The notes: generated from the letters alone by a model not told the origin. A stretch of 64,000 nt of DNA from Hymenobacter gummosus (GCF_003970915.1 NZ_RXOF01000018.1:1-64000); one strand, 5' to 3'. Positions 44,428 through 53,491 are shown, numbered from the stretch's first letter. Numbers and translations are program-made.

Positions 44428-45891
44428 GTGTCCCGTCCGCTTTCCCTGGCCGCGCTGCTGCTGACCCTGGTTACCGCTGGGTTTTTACTGTTCTGGAAGC
44501 TGGGCGGCCTGCCCGTGCAGCAGTGGGACGAGTGCCGCACCGGCCTCAACGCCCTGGAAATGCTGGCCCGCGGCGAATACCTGGTGCCCTACTACCGGGG
44601 CCAGCCCGACCTCTGGAACGCCAAGCCCCCGCTGCACGTGTGGCTGCTGATGCTGAGCTTCGCCTCGCTCGGGCCCTCGGAGCTGGCCCTGCGCCTGCCT
44701 GCCGCGCTGGCGGCCCTGGCTACCGTCGGGCTGGTGTACGCGGCCGGCCGCCGCTGGCTGGGCCACGCCGCCGCCGGCCTGCTGGCCGCCCTGGCCCTGG
44801 TCACGGCCGGGGGCTTCACCACCCTGCACGTAGCCCGCGCCGGCGACTTCGACGCCACCCTCACCCTGTGGACCACCGCCGGCACGCTGGCCTGGCTGGG
44901 CTACCTGCGCAGCGGCCGCACCGGGCTGGCCTGGCTTACGGGCGGCAGTTACGCCCTGGCTTTTATGACCAAAGGCATAGCCGCCCTGCTGCCCGGGCCG
45001 GGGCTGGTGCTGGCCGTGTGGGCCACCGGGCGAAGCGCCCGGCTGCGGCGCCCGGCGCCCTGGCTGGCGGCGGGGCTGGTGCTGGCCGTAGCCCTGGGCT
45101 GGTACGGCCTGCGCGAGGCTTTGTCGCCGGGCTACTTGGAGGCCGTGCGGGAGTTTGAGCTGCGCATGGCCACCGACAACGTGGAAAACAACGGGCAGCC
45201 GCTGCTTTGGTACGTGGGCCACCTGCTGGAAGCCAACTTCTCGGCCTGGCTGGCGCCCGCCCTGCTGGCCGTGGTGCTGGCCTGGCGCCGCCCCGACGGT
45301 AGCCCCGCCCAGTTGCTGGTGCGCGGCGCGGCTACCGTGGCCGGCACCCAGCTGCTGATTCTGTCCCTCACCCGCACCAAGCTGGCCTGGTACGACGCGC
45401 CCCTGTACCCGCTGCTGGCCTTGCTGGCGGCCGCGGGCGTCGTATGGGCGGGCCGGGCGCTGGCCGCGCACTACCGCTGGCAGCCCCGGCCGGCTTGGCT
45501 GCTGCTGCCGCTGCTGGTGGCCGCCGGCCCCTACGCCGACCGCCTGGCCCACCTGCGCGAGCTGCACCAGCGCCGCTTCCAGAATGCCACCCTGCTCTAC
45601 GGCCGCCACCTCACCGCCCAGGCCACCCAGCGGCCCGAGCTGCAAGAGTACCTGGTGGCCACCGACAGCCTGCACAACGACAGCCCGGAGTTTTACCGCG
45701 TGGCGGCCCAGCGACGCTACGGCCACCGCAGCGGCTGGGTGCACTCCACCTTCGCCGGGCAGCCCGAGCCGGGCACGGTGGTGGTGACCTGCGGCGCGGC
45801 CGCCCGGCGCCCCTGGCTGGCCCGCTACCAGGTCGAAACCCTGCTGCAGACTGACTCCTGCGTGACCATGCGCCTGCTGCAGCGCCGCTGA
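44428..45891 (+). CDS. Glycosyltransferase family 39-like membrane protein (ArnT/PMT type)
   Basis: About ten to twelve membrane helices are visible over 487 residues. The catalytic N-terminal loop WDECRTGLNALEML (near 35) carries the Asp-Glu typical of PMT_2/ArnT transferases that use polyprenyl-phosphate sugars, and FDATLTLWTTAGTLAWLGYL is a second family segment. The acceptor (lipid A, protein or glycan) is unknown. Start is GTG 44428 (MSRPLSL) or TTG 44407; there is no ATG. It is divergent from the E1 gene. Confidence 0.8.
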   Translation: MSRPLSLAALLLTLVTAGFLLFWKLGGLPVQQWDECRTGLNALEMLARGEYLVPYYRGQPDLWNAKPPLHVWLLMLSFASLGPSELALRLPAALAALATVGLVYAAGRRWLGHAAAGLLAALALVTAGGFTTLHVARAGDFDATLTLWTTAGTLAWLGYLRSGRTGLAWLTGGSYALAFMTKGIAALLPGPGLVLAVWATGRSARLRRPAPWLAAGLVLAVALGWYGLREALSPGYLEAVREFELRMATDNVENNGQPLLWYVGHLLEANFSAWLAPALLAVVLAWRRPDGSPAQLLVRGAATVAGTQLLILSLTRTKLAWYDAPLYPLLALLAAAGVVWAGRALAAHYRWQPRPAWLLLPLLVAAGPYADRLAHLRELHQRRFQNATLLYGRHLTAQATQRPELQEYLVATDSLHNDSPEFYRVAAQRRYGHRSGWVHSTFAGQPEPGTVVVTCGAAARRPWLARYQVETLLQTDSCVTMRLLQRR

Positions 45892-45966
45892 GCTGGCCTC
45901 GGTGGACTGCCGTGCGGCCCGGCCGGCCAAAAAACGAGCCGGAGTAGGGCCTGTCGCGCGAGTTAG

Positions 45967-45974
45967 TAGCTTCG
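45967..45974 (+). promoter_or_regulatory. -7 box for the SusC-like gene
   Basis: TAGCTTCG (TAnnTTCG form), 32 bp before ATG 46007. Confidence 0.4.
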
Positions 45975-46006
45975 CATTTTAGTAATTCTTATCCTCCTTC
46001 GGTGCT

Positions 46007-48649
46007 ATGCACGCACGTTTACTTGCCGGGGCGCTAATAGTCCTGCCTGCCCCCATGGCCTGGGCGCAGCAGCCCGCGCCGGCTGCCGTTTCGGCCCCCG
46101 ATTCCCTGACCTTGCCTCCCCTGGAGGGCGCCCACGACGGGGCCGGTACGGTGCGCGTGGCCGATTTGCCCCTGCTGCCCGTACAGGAGCGGCTGCGGCA
46201 AGTAGCCGGCGTGCAGGTGACGCCTTACTCGGGGGCGCCCGGCAGCCCGGCAGTGGTGCGCATCCGGGGGGCCGGCTCGGTGGCCAATGGCAACACCCGC
46301 CCGCTGTACGTAGTCGACGGTATTCCGGTGTTTACGGCGTCCGTAGCCGACCCGAGCGAAACCAGCCCGATATTCTCGCTGTCGGCTGAAACCAACGCCA
46401 ACCCCCTGCTGACGCTGCCGCCGCAGACCATCGAGTCGGTGGAGGTGCTGAAGGGGGCCCTGGCCACGGCCCGCTACGGCCTGTACGGGCAGAATGGCGT
46501 GGTGCTGATTCGCACGCGGCTGGGGGCCGAAGGCCAGCCGCTGCGGGTGCGCTACCAAGGCTTCGGCACGGTAAGCCAGCCGTTGCGGCGCTTTGAGCTG
46601 CTCACGGCCCGGCAGTACGCCGAGCTGGCCAACGAAGCCGCCGCCAACAACAACCGCCCCCCGGCGTACCCGGCCGCCGAGCTGGCCCGCCTGGGCACCG
46701 ATTGGCAGAACGAAGTGCTGCGCCCCGCCGCCCTGGGGCAGCAACAGCACCTGAGCGTGAGCGGGGGCAGCGCCCGGGGCACCAGCTATTACGCCGCGGC
46801 CGACTACCTCGGGCAGCAGGGCGTGGTGCGCTACGCGTTTCTGCGGCGCTACGGCCTGCGCCTCAACGTGGCCCAGACAATCGGGACGCGGCTGCGGGTG
46901 GAGGGCCGCGTGGGCTTCAGCCAGTCCGACGAGCGGCGCCCCTCAAGCGCTGTGGTGCCCGCGGCCCTAACCAACCTGCCTACGCTGCCCGTGCGCGACG
47001 CCAACGGGCAGTACGTCCCCATCCGCATCTTCTCTTCCCTCCGCATGCCCAACGCGGCGCAGCTGGTGGCCGAAAGCTACCGCCGGCCGCGCGAGCAGCG
47101 GCTGCTGGCTCAGGTAGGGGCTTATTACCAGCTGCTGCCCGGCCTGAGCGCCGAGCTGCGCGGCTCCCTGGAGCGCCACGAGCTGACGGCGCGCCAGTAC
47201 ACCAGCTCCTTCTATATCCCCAATGCGGCTACGCCCGCGGTGCCGACGCTGCACCAGCGCCATAGCTACCAGCAGTGGATTCTCTACCCGGCGCTGCGCT
47301 TTGCCCGCACCTGGCGCGAGCAGCACACCCTCACGGCGGCCCTGGAGGGGCAGCAGTGGATAAGCCGGCAGCGCCAGTCGGTAGAAGAAGACTACGGCGG
47401 CATGGGGCAGCAACGCTCCTCCGATTACCTCCGCCTCAACCAGCACAACGACTTGCTGACGGCCGGCTACCGCTACGCCGACCGCTACGAGCTGCAGGCC
47501 TCGCTGCGGGCCGAGCGCATTACCCCGCTCTTCTCCGACAGCTACTGGTGGTGGCTGCCGGGCGCTCAGTTCACCTGGCACGCGGCGCGGGAAGGCTTCC
47601 TCAGCGGCTCCGCGCGCCTTTCCACGCTCGATGTTTGGGCGGGCTGGGGCCGCACCGGCACCGGCTCGGCCGATGGTATGCGCATAGTGCAGGGCAACGT
47701 GGCCTACCAGCGGCCCGCCAACCGCACCACGCAGCAGGAAGTGGGCCTGCAGCTGGGCCTGTGGCAAAACGCGCTGACCATTACCGCCACCGCCTACCGC
47801 CGCTACACCGAAGGCAATCTGAGCCTGCTGCTGAGCGGCTTGCCCAGCGGCATGCCCGCTTCCGTGGCGGTGTTGAGCCACCAGATTCGTAACCGCGGGG
47901 CGGAGCTTACCCTGCAGGGGCACTGGCAGCTGGGCCGGCTACAGGGCGTATCGCGCCTGGCCGCGGCCTACAACGCCAACCGCTACACGGACAACTTTGG
48001 GTTCGGGGGCACTTTTGGCCAGACCCGCGCCGCCAGCGGCCAGCCCCTGTCGGCCTTCTACGGGTTCCGCTACCAGAATGGGGTTGATCCGGGCACCGGG
48101 CAGTACCGCTACGCGGACCTCAACGGCGACGGGCGCCTCACCTTCGACGACCAGCAGGCCCTGGGAACGGCCATTCCGCCGCAGCTGCTGAGCCTGGGGC
48201 AGCAGGCCCGCGCGGGCCGCTGGGCTCTGAGCCTGCAGCTAGACGGCATGTTTGGCTACCAGGTGCACAACGCGCTCCTGGCCTCCCTGGATTACGCCGC
48301 GGACGGCTCGAACCGCAGCACACGCGTGCTGGACCGCTGGACGCCCACCAACCTCGACTCGGACGTGGTGAAGGCGGGCGGGGCCAGCGGTAATTTCGGC
48401 GACTACCAGCTGCAGCCCGGCACCAACGTCCGCCTGTCGGCGGCCCAGCTCTCGTTCAGCGTGTGGCGCCGCGGGCCCCGGCAGGCCGATATCTGGCTGG
48501 CCGGGCACAATCTGCTGGTGCTGACGCGCTACCGCGGTTTCGACCCCAACGTGAGCAGCGCCGGCGCCGATCCGTCGCAAGCTGGTATCGACAACAATGC
48601 CTACCCGGTGGCCCGGACGGTCGCGCTGGGGGTATCGGCCACGCTGTAA
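46007..48649 (+). CDS. SusC/RagA-like TonB-dependent outer-membrane protein
   Basis: Signal peptide (MHARLLAGALIVLPAPMAWA), a TonB plug (about 45-170; VRIRGAGSVANGNTRPLYVV, DGIPV, IESVEVLKGALATARYG, NGVVLIRT) and a SusC-type barrel to residue 880 (YRYADLNGDGRLTFDDQQAL near 705, a typical SusC loop; final strand VARTVALGVSATL). Unlike classic SusC it lacks the N-terminal carboxypeptidase-regulatory-like domain, and no SusD gene follows. The ligand is unknown. It ends 79 bp before the M16 peptidase gene. Confidence 0.82.
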   Translation: MHARLLAGALIVLPAPMAWAQQPAPAAVSAPDSLTLPPLEGAHDGAGTVRVADLPLLPVQERLRQVAGVQVTPYSGAPGSPAVVRIRGAGSVANGNTRPLYVVDGIPVFTASVADPSETSPIFSLSAETNANPLLTLPPQTIESVEVLKGALATARYGLYGQNGVVLIRTRLGAEGQPLRVRYQGFGTVSQPLRRFELLTARQYAELANEAAANNNRPPAYPAAELARLGTDWQNEVLRPAALGQQQHLSVSGGSARGTSYYAAADYLGQQGVVRYAFLRRYGLRLNVAQTIGTRLRVEGRVGFSQSDERRPSSAVVPAALTNLPTLPVRDANGQYVPIRIFSSLRMPNAAQLVAESYRRPREQRLLAQVGAYYQLLPGLSAELRGSLERHELTARQYTSSFYIPNAATPAVPTLHQRHSYQQWILYPALRFARTWREQHTLTAALEGQQWISRQRQSVEEDYGGMGQQRSSDYLRLNQHNDLLTAGYRYADRYELQASLRAERITPLFSDSYWWWLPGAQFTWHAAREGFLSGSARLSTLDVWAGWGRTGTGSADGMRIVQGNVAYQRPANRTTQQEVGLQLGLWQNALTITATAYRRYTEGNLSLLLSGLPSGMPASVAVLSHQIRNRGAELTLQGHWQLGRLQGVSRLAAAYNANRYTDNFGFGGTFGQTRAASGQPLSAFYGFRYQNGVDPGTGQYRYADLNGDGRLTFDDQQALGTAIPPQLLSLGQQARAGRWALSLQLDGMFGYQVHNALLASLDYAADGSNRSTRVLDRWTPTNLDSDVVKAGGASGNFGDYQLQPGTNVRLSAAQLSFSVWRRGPRQADIWLAGHNLLVLTRYRGFDPNVSSAGADPSQAGIDNNAYPVARTVALGVSATL

Positions 48650-48700
48650 CCGCATTTGCTCCCGGCGCGCCGAACCTCGCGCCGTTTTCGTAGGTTACCC

Positions 48701-48708
48701 TACTTTCG
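48701..48708 (+). promoter_or_regulatory. -7 box for the M16 peptidase gene
   Basis: TACTTTCG, 21 bp before ATG 48729; a TAnnTTTG-like box with one change. Confidence 0.4.
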
Positions 48709-48728
48709 CGCCCCGCACCTATTGCTTT

Positions 48729-50012
48729 ATGATCAACTTTCAGGAATTCAGCCTCCCCAACGGCCTGCGCTGCATCGTGCACGAGGACCTCACCCAGCCC
48801 ATGGCCGTGCTGAACGTGCTCTACAACGTCGGTTCCCGCGACGAGGACCCGGAGCACACCGGTTTTGCCCACTTGTTTGAGCACCTGATGTTCTCGGGCT
48901 CCGTCAACATTCCGAGCTACGACGAGCCCCTGCAGCGCGTGGGCGGCGAAAACAACGCCTTCACCTCGCCCGACATCACCAACTACTACCTCACCCTGCC
49001 CGCCCAGAACATCGAAACCGCGTTCTGGCTGGAGTCGGACCGCATGTTGAGCCTGGCCTTTTCCGACAACGGCCTGGAAGTGCAGCGCAAGGTGGTGGTG
49101 GAAGAGTTCAAGCAAACCTACCTCAACCAGCCCTACGGCGACGTGTGGCTGAAGCTGCGCCCCCTGGCTTACCAGCAGCACCCGTACCGCTGGGCCACCA
49201 TCGGCAAGGAAATCAGCCACATCGAAAACGCCACCATGCAGCAGGTGCGCGACTTTTTTGCCAAGCACTACTCCCCGTCGAATGCCATTCTGGTGGTGGC
49301 CGGGGCCGTCACGCTGGCCGAAGCCCAGCAGCTGGCCGAAAAGTGGTTCGGGCCCATTCCGGCCGGCACCCGCTACGAGCGGCAACTGCCCCGCGAGCCG
49401 CGCCAGACCGAAGCCCGCCTGCTGGAAGTCGAAGCCGACGTGCCGCTGAGCGCCCTCTACAAGGTGTACCACATGCCCGGCCGCACCGACCAGGATTACT
49501 ACCCCGCTGACCTGCTCTCCGACCTGCTGGGCCGCGGCAAGTCCTCGCGCCTGTACCAGCAACTGGTGCAGGAGCAGAAGCTGTTCAACTCGATTTCGGC
49601 CTCCGTCATGGGCTCCCTGGAGCCCGGTCTGCTGGTCATCAGCGGCAAGCTCAACCAGGGCGTGAGCCTGGCCCAGGCCGACGCGGCCGTGGAAGCCGTG
49701 GTGGCCGGCCTGCGCGAGCAGTTGGTGGACGCCGAAGAGCTGGAAAAGGTGAAAAACCAGGCCGAAGCCAGCATCGTGTTCAGCGAAGTGGAGTTGCTGA
49801 ACCGCGCCATGAACCTGGCCTACGCCAAGCTCATGGGCGACGCCAACTTCGTAAACGAGGAAAGCGCCCGGGTGCAGGCCGTGCAGCCCGCCGATGTGCA
49901 GCGGGCCGCCCAGGAAGTGCTGCGCCCCGACAACTGCTCTACCCTGCGCTACCAGGCCCGCCCCAAAGAAGCGCCCGCCCCCGTAGCCGAAGAGGAGGAA
50001 GCCGCCGTTTAG
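48729..50012 (+). CDS. M16 family zinc metallopeptidase
   Basis: An insulinase/processing-peptidase homologue of 427 residues. The inverted zinc motif HLFEH (HxxEH, near residues 49-53) and the downstream glutamate region (VVVEEFKQTYLNQPYGDVW near 120-140) are intact, so this is the active type. The second half (about 190-400) is the non-catalytic M16 C domain. No signal peptide is seen with the ATG used. Bacteroidota often pair an active with an inactive M16 gene; no second copy is adjacent. ATG 48729 follows a -7 box. Confidence 0.88.
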   Translation: MINFQEFSLPNGLRCIVHEDLTQPMAVLNVLYNVGSRDEDPEHTGFAHLFEHLMFSGSVNIPSYDEPLQRVGGENNAFTSPDITNYYLTLPAQNIETAFWLESDRMLSLAFSDNGLEVQRKVVVEEFKQTYLNQPYGDVWLKLRPLAYQQHPYRWATIGKEISHIENATMQQVRDFFAKHYSPSNAILVVAGAVTLAEAQQLAEKWFGPIPAGTRYERQLPREPRQTEARLLEVEADVPLSALYKVYHMPGRTDQDYYPADLLSDLLGRGKSSRLYQQLVQEQKLFNSISASVMGSLEPGLLVISGKLNQGVSLAQADAAVEAVVAGLREQLVDAEELEKVKNQAEASIVFSEVELLNRAMNLAYAKLMGDANFVNEESARVQAVQPADVQRAAQEVLRPDNCSTLRYQARPKEAPAPVAEEEEAAV

Positions 50013-50027
50013 CGCCGCTACACCAAC

Positions 50028-50064
50028 AAAAAAGGCCGCCACAATTGTGGCAGCCTTTTTTGTT
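50028..50064. terminator. Bidirectional terminator
   Basis: CAAAAAAGGCCGCCACAA and TTGTGGCAGCCTTTTTTG form a stem with one mismatch, with A- and T-runs at the ends. It separates the convergent M16 gene and the secreted protein gene ending at 50089. Confidence 0.85.
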
Positions 50065-50088
50065 GCGGCAATGCAGGGGAAAGACAAG

Positions 50089-50574
50089 CTACTGACGCGG
50101 ACGCATCGAGGGCTTCTGCTCGATGGGCCGGCCGCGGTAGTCGTAGCGGGTGCGGCTCATGGGGCGCAGGGCCGAGCCCGGGGCCACGCTCGTGCCTTCG
50201 ATACCACGCTCGGGGGTGCTGCCCCCGCTGTAGCCACCCGCTGCGCCGCCGAAGCCGGCAGCTGCGTCGGCGCCGGCGGCGGTGGCCGGCGCGGCGGTGG
50301 GGGAGGTAGGCGTCGTGGCCGCGGCGTCGGAGGCGGCCGGAGCGGCGGCCTCGGTGGGCGCTACGGCCGCTTTGGTGGCAGCGGGCTTAGTAGCTGCAGG
50401 AGCGGTGGCTTTTTTCTTGGGAGCGTCCCAGCCGCCGCCACCCCAACCGTCGCTGCTGCCCCAGCCGTCGTTGCTCTTGGTTTGCTTGGTGGTCGATTTC
50501 GATTTGGTGGTTTGCGCCTGAGCCTGCAGGGTAAGCAAGCCCAGCGCCAGGCCCAACATTGCCAACTTCTTCAT
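50089..50574 (-). CDS. Secreted APG/DYxGRP-motif protein, 161 aa
   Basis: Signal peptide MKKLAMLGLALGLLTLQAQA, then Lys/Ser/Thr-rich and Gly/Trp-rich stretches (GWGSSDGWGGGGWD), a long Ala/Thr/Pro linker, and a C-terminal motif SVAPGSALRP...RYDYRGRPIEQKP (about 125-155). The same motif occurs in the next two genes. Low complexity suggests an extracytoplasmic, flexible protein. Function unknown. Confidence 0.65.
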   Translation of the reverse strand: MKKLAMLGLALGLLTLQAQAQTTKSKSTTKQTKSNDGWGSSDGWGGGGWDAPKKKATAPAATKPAATKAAVAPTEAAAPAASDAAATTPTSPTAAPATAAGADAAAGFGGAAGGYSGGSTPERGIEGTSVAPGSALRPMSRTRYDYRGRPIEQKPSMRPRQ

Positions 50575-50702
50575 GGTCTGAACTTTTGTAAGCGTGGGTG
50601 GATGGAATTGTACTCTTTTTACGCGGTAAAGCCGCTGATGGCTAGATAATTGTCTCCCATTTTGCGACGAGTACCCCCCAACCAGACCCAGCTGCGCGGA
50701 GT

Positions 50703-51041
50703 TCAGCGCCGCTTACTTTTTTTAGCCGGCGTTGCTTTTCCCCCCGAAGCCGTGCTGCCGCCGGCCGACATGGAAGTGGCTTTGCCCTTGGTGGTTTTGG
50801 TAGGAGTGGAGGTCAGTTTGGCCTTGGGCTTGAGCGGCCGGCCCATATAATCGGTGGTGAGGGCCAGCGGCCGGCCCAGGCGCATGCCCGGGGCCAGCTT
50901 CACGTCGTCCGATGATTTGGGCTGCACGCGGGCGCGGGTGCCGCGGCCGGAATGGGCCCTGCGCTGCTGGGCTTGGGCGGGCAGCTCGGCGGCGAGCAAC
51001 AGGCCGGTAATAACGAGCGGAAGTAGTAGTCGGCGAAGCAT
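50703..51041 (-). CDS. Secreted APG/DYxGRP-motif protein, 112 aa
   Basis: Signal peptide MLRRLLLPLVITGLLLAAELPAQA, then one motif copy (VKLAPGMRLGRP...TDYMGRPLKPK, about 47-75) and a Lys/Ser/Thr-rich basic tail ending KKSKRR. It is second in a run of three tandem same-strand paralogues, with gaps of about 55 and 128 bp to its neighbours. Confidence 0.65.
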   Translation of the reverse strand: MLRRLLLPLVITGLLLAAELPAQAQQRRAHSGRGTRARVQPKSSDDVKLAPGMRLGRPLALTTDYMGRPLKPKAKLTSTPTKTTKGKATSMSAGGSTASGGKATPAKKSKRR

Positions 51042-51096
51042 GGCGAAGGAAAAAACGGGTGAAACAATAGCCGGCTGCGGCTGCCAGGCGGGCGCG

Positions 51097-51492
51097 CTAG
51101 TGGGAAGATGAAGAGCGGGGGGCGGGCTTGGCAGCCGGTTTGCGAGCGGGCAGGGGGCGGCCGTCGTAATCGTCGCGGGCGCGCTCCACGGGCGGCACCG
51201 GCTGGCCGGGCGCCACGTTCAGGCCCTGCCCACCGGGCAGCCGGGCCGAGTCGGAAGGCATGGGTTTGCGGGCGGGCTTCTTATAGGTAGAAGGGCGGCC
51301 GTTGTAATCGGTGCTGGCGCGGCCCAGCTCCACCGTTTCCCCGGGGGCTACGGTGGCGTCGCCCGCGTTGGCGGCCGGTTTGGGCGCGGTGGTGCGGGTT
51401 GATTTAGCCGGCACTGGGCGCTTGGCCGGCTGCTGGGCGGCGGCGGCCGAGGTCATCGAGAGCAGCAGCAAAAACAGGGGAAGACGACGCAT
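51097..51492 (-). CDS. Secreted APG/DYxGRP-motif protein with two motif copies, 131 aa
   Basis: Signal peptide MRRLPLFLLLLSMTSAAAA, then two copies of the motif: TVAPGETVELGRASTDYNGR (about 48-67) and NVAPGQPVPPVERARDDYDG (about 92-111), each followed by RP and a Lys/Pro-rich spacer. This is the only member with two copies, consistent with duplication. It is divergent from pheS. Confidence 0.65.
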   Translation of the reverse strand: MRRLPLFLLLLSMTSAAAAQQPAKRPVPAKSTRTTAPKPAANAGDATVAPGETVELGRASTDYNGRPSTYKKPARKPMPSDSARLPGGQGLNVAPGQPVPPVERARDDYDGRPLPARKPAAKPAPRSSSSH

Positions 51493-51606
51493 GGAAAAAC
51501 GGAACCAGGTGGATGCGGTATCTTCCTCATACGCAAGGCCGCTGCCGATGGACGCCCCCGCCTGGCCCGGGAAGGTATTGGTGCGCCATCAGTGCCGCCG
51601 GCGGGT

Positions 51607-51614
51607 TATCTTTG
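51607..51614 (+). promoter_or_regulatory. -7 box for pheS
   Basis: TATCTTTG matches TAnnTTTG exactly, only 9 bp before the pheS ATG, so the mRNA would be nearly leaderless. A TTGG lies about 27 bp upstream of the box. Confidence 0.45.
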
Positions 51615-51623
51615 CCCTTACTT

Positions 51624-52664
51624 ATGCAGGACACGATCCAACAGCTTCAGCAGGAAATCGAGGCCTACGACGTCACCACGGCGGCCGGCCTCGACCAGTT
51701 TCGCATTGCCTACACCGGCCGCAAGGGCCGCATTGCCGACCTTTTCGACCAGCTCAAGAGTGTGCCCGCCGAGCAGCGCCGCGCCGTCGGGCAGCAGCTC
51801 AACGCCCTGAAGCAGCTGGCCCAGGACAAGTTCGACCAGCGCCGCCAGCAGCTGGAGGAAGAAGCCGCCGCGCAGCCCGCCGACGCCGGCTACGACTACA
51901 CCCTGCCCGCCGTGCCCGGTGCCCTGGGCACGCGCCACCCGCTGAGCCTGACCCGCGACGAAATCGTGCGCATCTTCTCGCGCATCGGCTTCAACGTGGC
52001 CGAGGGGCCCGAAATCGAGGACGACTGGCACAACTTCTCGGCCCTGAACTTCCCCGAAAACCACCCGGCCCGCGAAATGCAGGATACCTTCTTCCTGCCG
52101 CCCGCCGGGGAGGAAGAACAGAACCGCCTCCTGCGCACGCACACCAGCACCGTGCAGGTGCGCCTGATGCAGAGCCAGAAGCCGCCGATTCGCTCGATTA
52201 TGCCCGGCCGGGTGTACCGCAACGAGGCCATTTCGGCCCGCGCCCACATGGTGTTCCACCAGATTGAGGGCCTGTACATCGACGAAAACGTGAGCTTCGC
52301 CGACCTGAAGCAGACCATCTACTACTTCGCCCAGGAGTTCTACGGCCAGGACGTGAAGATGCGGATGCGCCCCTCGTACTTCCCCTTCACCGAGCCCAGC
52401 ACCGAAATCGATATTTCCTGCCTGATCTGCAAAGGTGCCGGCTGCAACATCTGCAAGTACACCGGTTGGGTGGAAATCATGGGCGCCGGCATGGTCGACC
52501 CGAACGTGCTGCGCAACTGCGGCATCGATCCGGAGCGGTACTCGGGCTTCGCCTTCGGCATGGGCCTGGAGCGCCCCACCATGCTCAAGTACCAGATCAA
52601 GGATTTGCGCCTGTTTACCCATAACGATATGCGCTTCCTGCGCCAGTTCGAGGCCATTCACTAA
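51624..52664 (+). CDS. pheS: Phenylalanine-tRNA ligase alpha subunit
   Basis: Charges tRNA-Phe as an alpha2-beta2 enzyme with PheT. The 346 residues include an N-terminal coiled arm (about 1-90) and the class II core: motif 2 region GRVYRNEAISARAHMVFHQI (near 195-214), CLICKGAGCNICKYTGWVEI near 265, and motif 3 FGMGLERPTMLKY near 312. Length and motifs are normal. ATG 51624 is chosen over the longer frame to 51513, which passes through the promoter. pheT is not adjacent, which is common in this phylum. Confidence 0.96.
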   Translation: MQDTIQQLQQEIEAYDVTTAAGLDQFRIAYTGRKGRIADLFDQLKSVPAEQRRAVGQQLNALKQLAQDKFDQRRQQLEEEAAAQPADAGYDYTLPAVPGALGTRHPLSLTRDEIVRIFSRIGFNVAEGPEIEDDWHNFSALNFPENHPAREMQDTFFLPPAGEEEQNRLLRTHTSTVQVRLMQSQKPPIRSIMPGRVYRNEAISARAHMVFHQIEGLYIDENVSFADLKQTIYYFAQEFYGQDVKMRMRPSYFPFTEPSTEIDISCLICKGAGCNICKYTGWVEIMGAGMVDPNVLRNCGIDPERYSGFAFGMGLERPTMLKYQIKDLRLFTHNDMRFLRQFEAIH

Positions 52665-52840
52665 GTCACCGGCGGCTGGTTGCCCTGCGCAGCCGGCCGC
52701 TACTGCTTTGGCGCCGCCCATAAGCCGAAGCCGTCTGCCAGCAGCGGTGGTTACTACCGTACAGTTGTTTGATTACCGGCGCCGGCTGATTCCAGTCTGG
52801 GTGGTGAACATAAAAACCGCCGTTCCGCGTTAAGCTCCTT

Positions 52841-53284
52841 ATGCACGCCCACCTTCGCCCGCTGTTTGCCCCCGCTGCCGTCCTCGCCGTCCTGCTCCCC
52901 CTCGGCAGCTGCGGCGACTCCGGCACCGATGCCCAGCCCGCCATTCCCACGGCCCTCGTCAACGAAGTCATCAACCTGAGCACCGTGCAGGCCGCCACCC
53001 TGCGCTTCGACAACGGCTACATCTACCTGAATGCGGGCGTGCGCGGTGTAGTGGTGATTCGCCAGAACGCCCAGCAGTACCTCGCCTTTGAGCGTAACTG
53101 CCCCTACCGGCCCTACGACGCCTGCGCCAAGGTCAGCATGGACCGCTCCGGCTTCTTCCTCGCCGACTCCTGCTGCTCCTCCCGTTTCGACCTGCGCGGG
53201 CAGCTTACCAGCGGTCCGGCCACCCGTCCGCTCCGACAGTACATTACTTCGCTTAGCGGCAACCTGCTGTACATCAGTAATTAG
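52841..53284 (+). CDS. Lipoprotein with a Rieske-like fold lacking cluster ligands, 147 aa
   Basis: Lipobox LGSC (Cys24). The mature part resembles a Rieske domain in layout: VVVIRQNAQQYLAFERNCPY, then SGFFLADSCCSSRFDLRG, QLTSGPATRPLRQY. The usual C-x-H and C-x2-H cluster ligands are replaced: NCPYRPYDAC and DSCCSS have cysteines but no histidines. Binding of a [2Fe-2S] cluster is therefore doubtful. It is last before tRNA-Asn and the island. Confidence 0.65.
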   Translation: MHAHLRPLFAPAAVLAVLLPLGSCGDSGTDAQPAIPTALVNEVINLSTVQAATLRFDNGYIYLNAGVRGVVVIRQNAQQYLAFERNCPYRPYDACAKVSMDRSGFFLADSCCSSRFDLRGQLTSGPATRPLRQYITSLSGNLLYISN

Positions 53285-53380
53285 CCAAAAAGACAGAAAA
53301 AATATTTGGCCAAAGCTTGCGTACGGCCGTTTCAGTATCTAATATTGCACCCGCAACGGCAATCAAACGCCGCCATAACC

Positions 53381-53454
53381 GCTTCCTTAGCTCAGCCGGT
53401 TAGAGCATCTGACTGTTAATCAGAGGGTCCCTGGTTCGAGCCCAGGAGGGAGCG
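53381..53454 (+). tRNA. tRNA-Asn (anticodon GTT)
   Basis: A full cloverleaf: acceptor GCTTCCT/AGGGAGC (one G-T pair), D arm GCTC/GAGC, anticodon arm TCTGA-CTGTTAA-TCAGA with GTT at 53415-53417, T arm CCTGG-TTCGAGC-CCAGG. CCA is not encoded. Its 3' end is followed by an integrase gene, so it is the likely attachment site of the island. Confidence 0.97.
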
Positions 53455-53466
53455 CACAACCGATGG

Positions 53467-53491
53467 AAAGCCGCCTTAACCGGGCGGCTTT
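53467..53491 (+). terminator. Terminator of tRNA-Asn
   Basis: AAAGCCGCC and GGCGGCTTT pair across a 7-nt loop, followed by CTTTG. An ATG at 53463 sits at the base of this hairpin and is not a likely start for the integrase. Confidence 0.75.

Noticed and set aside
52665-52840. Gene between pheS and the Rieske-like lipoprotein
   Set aside because: Only short open frames on both strands with no start context or motif.
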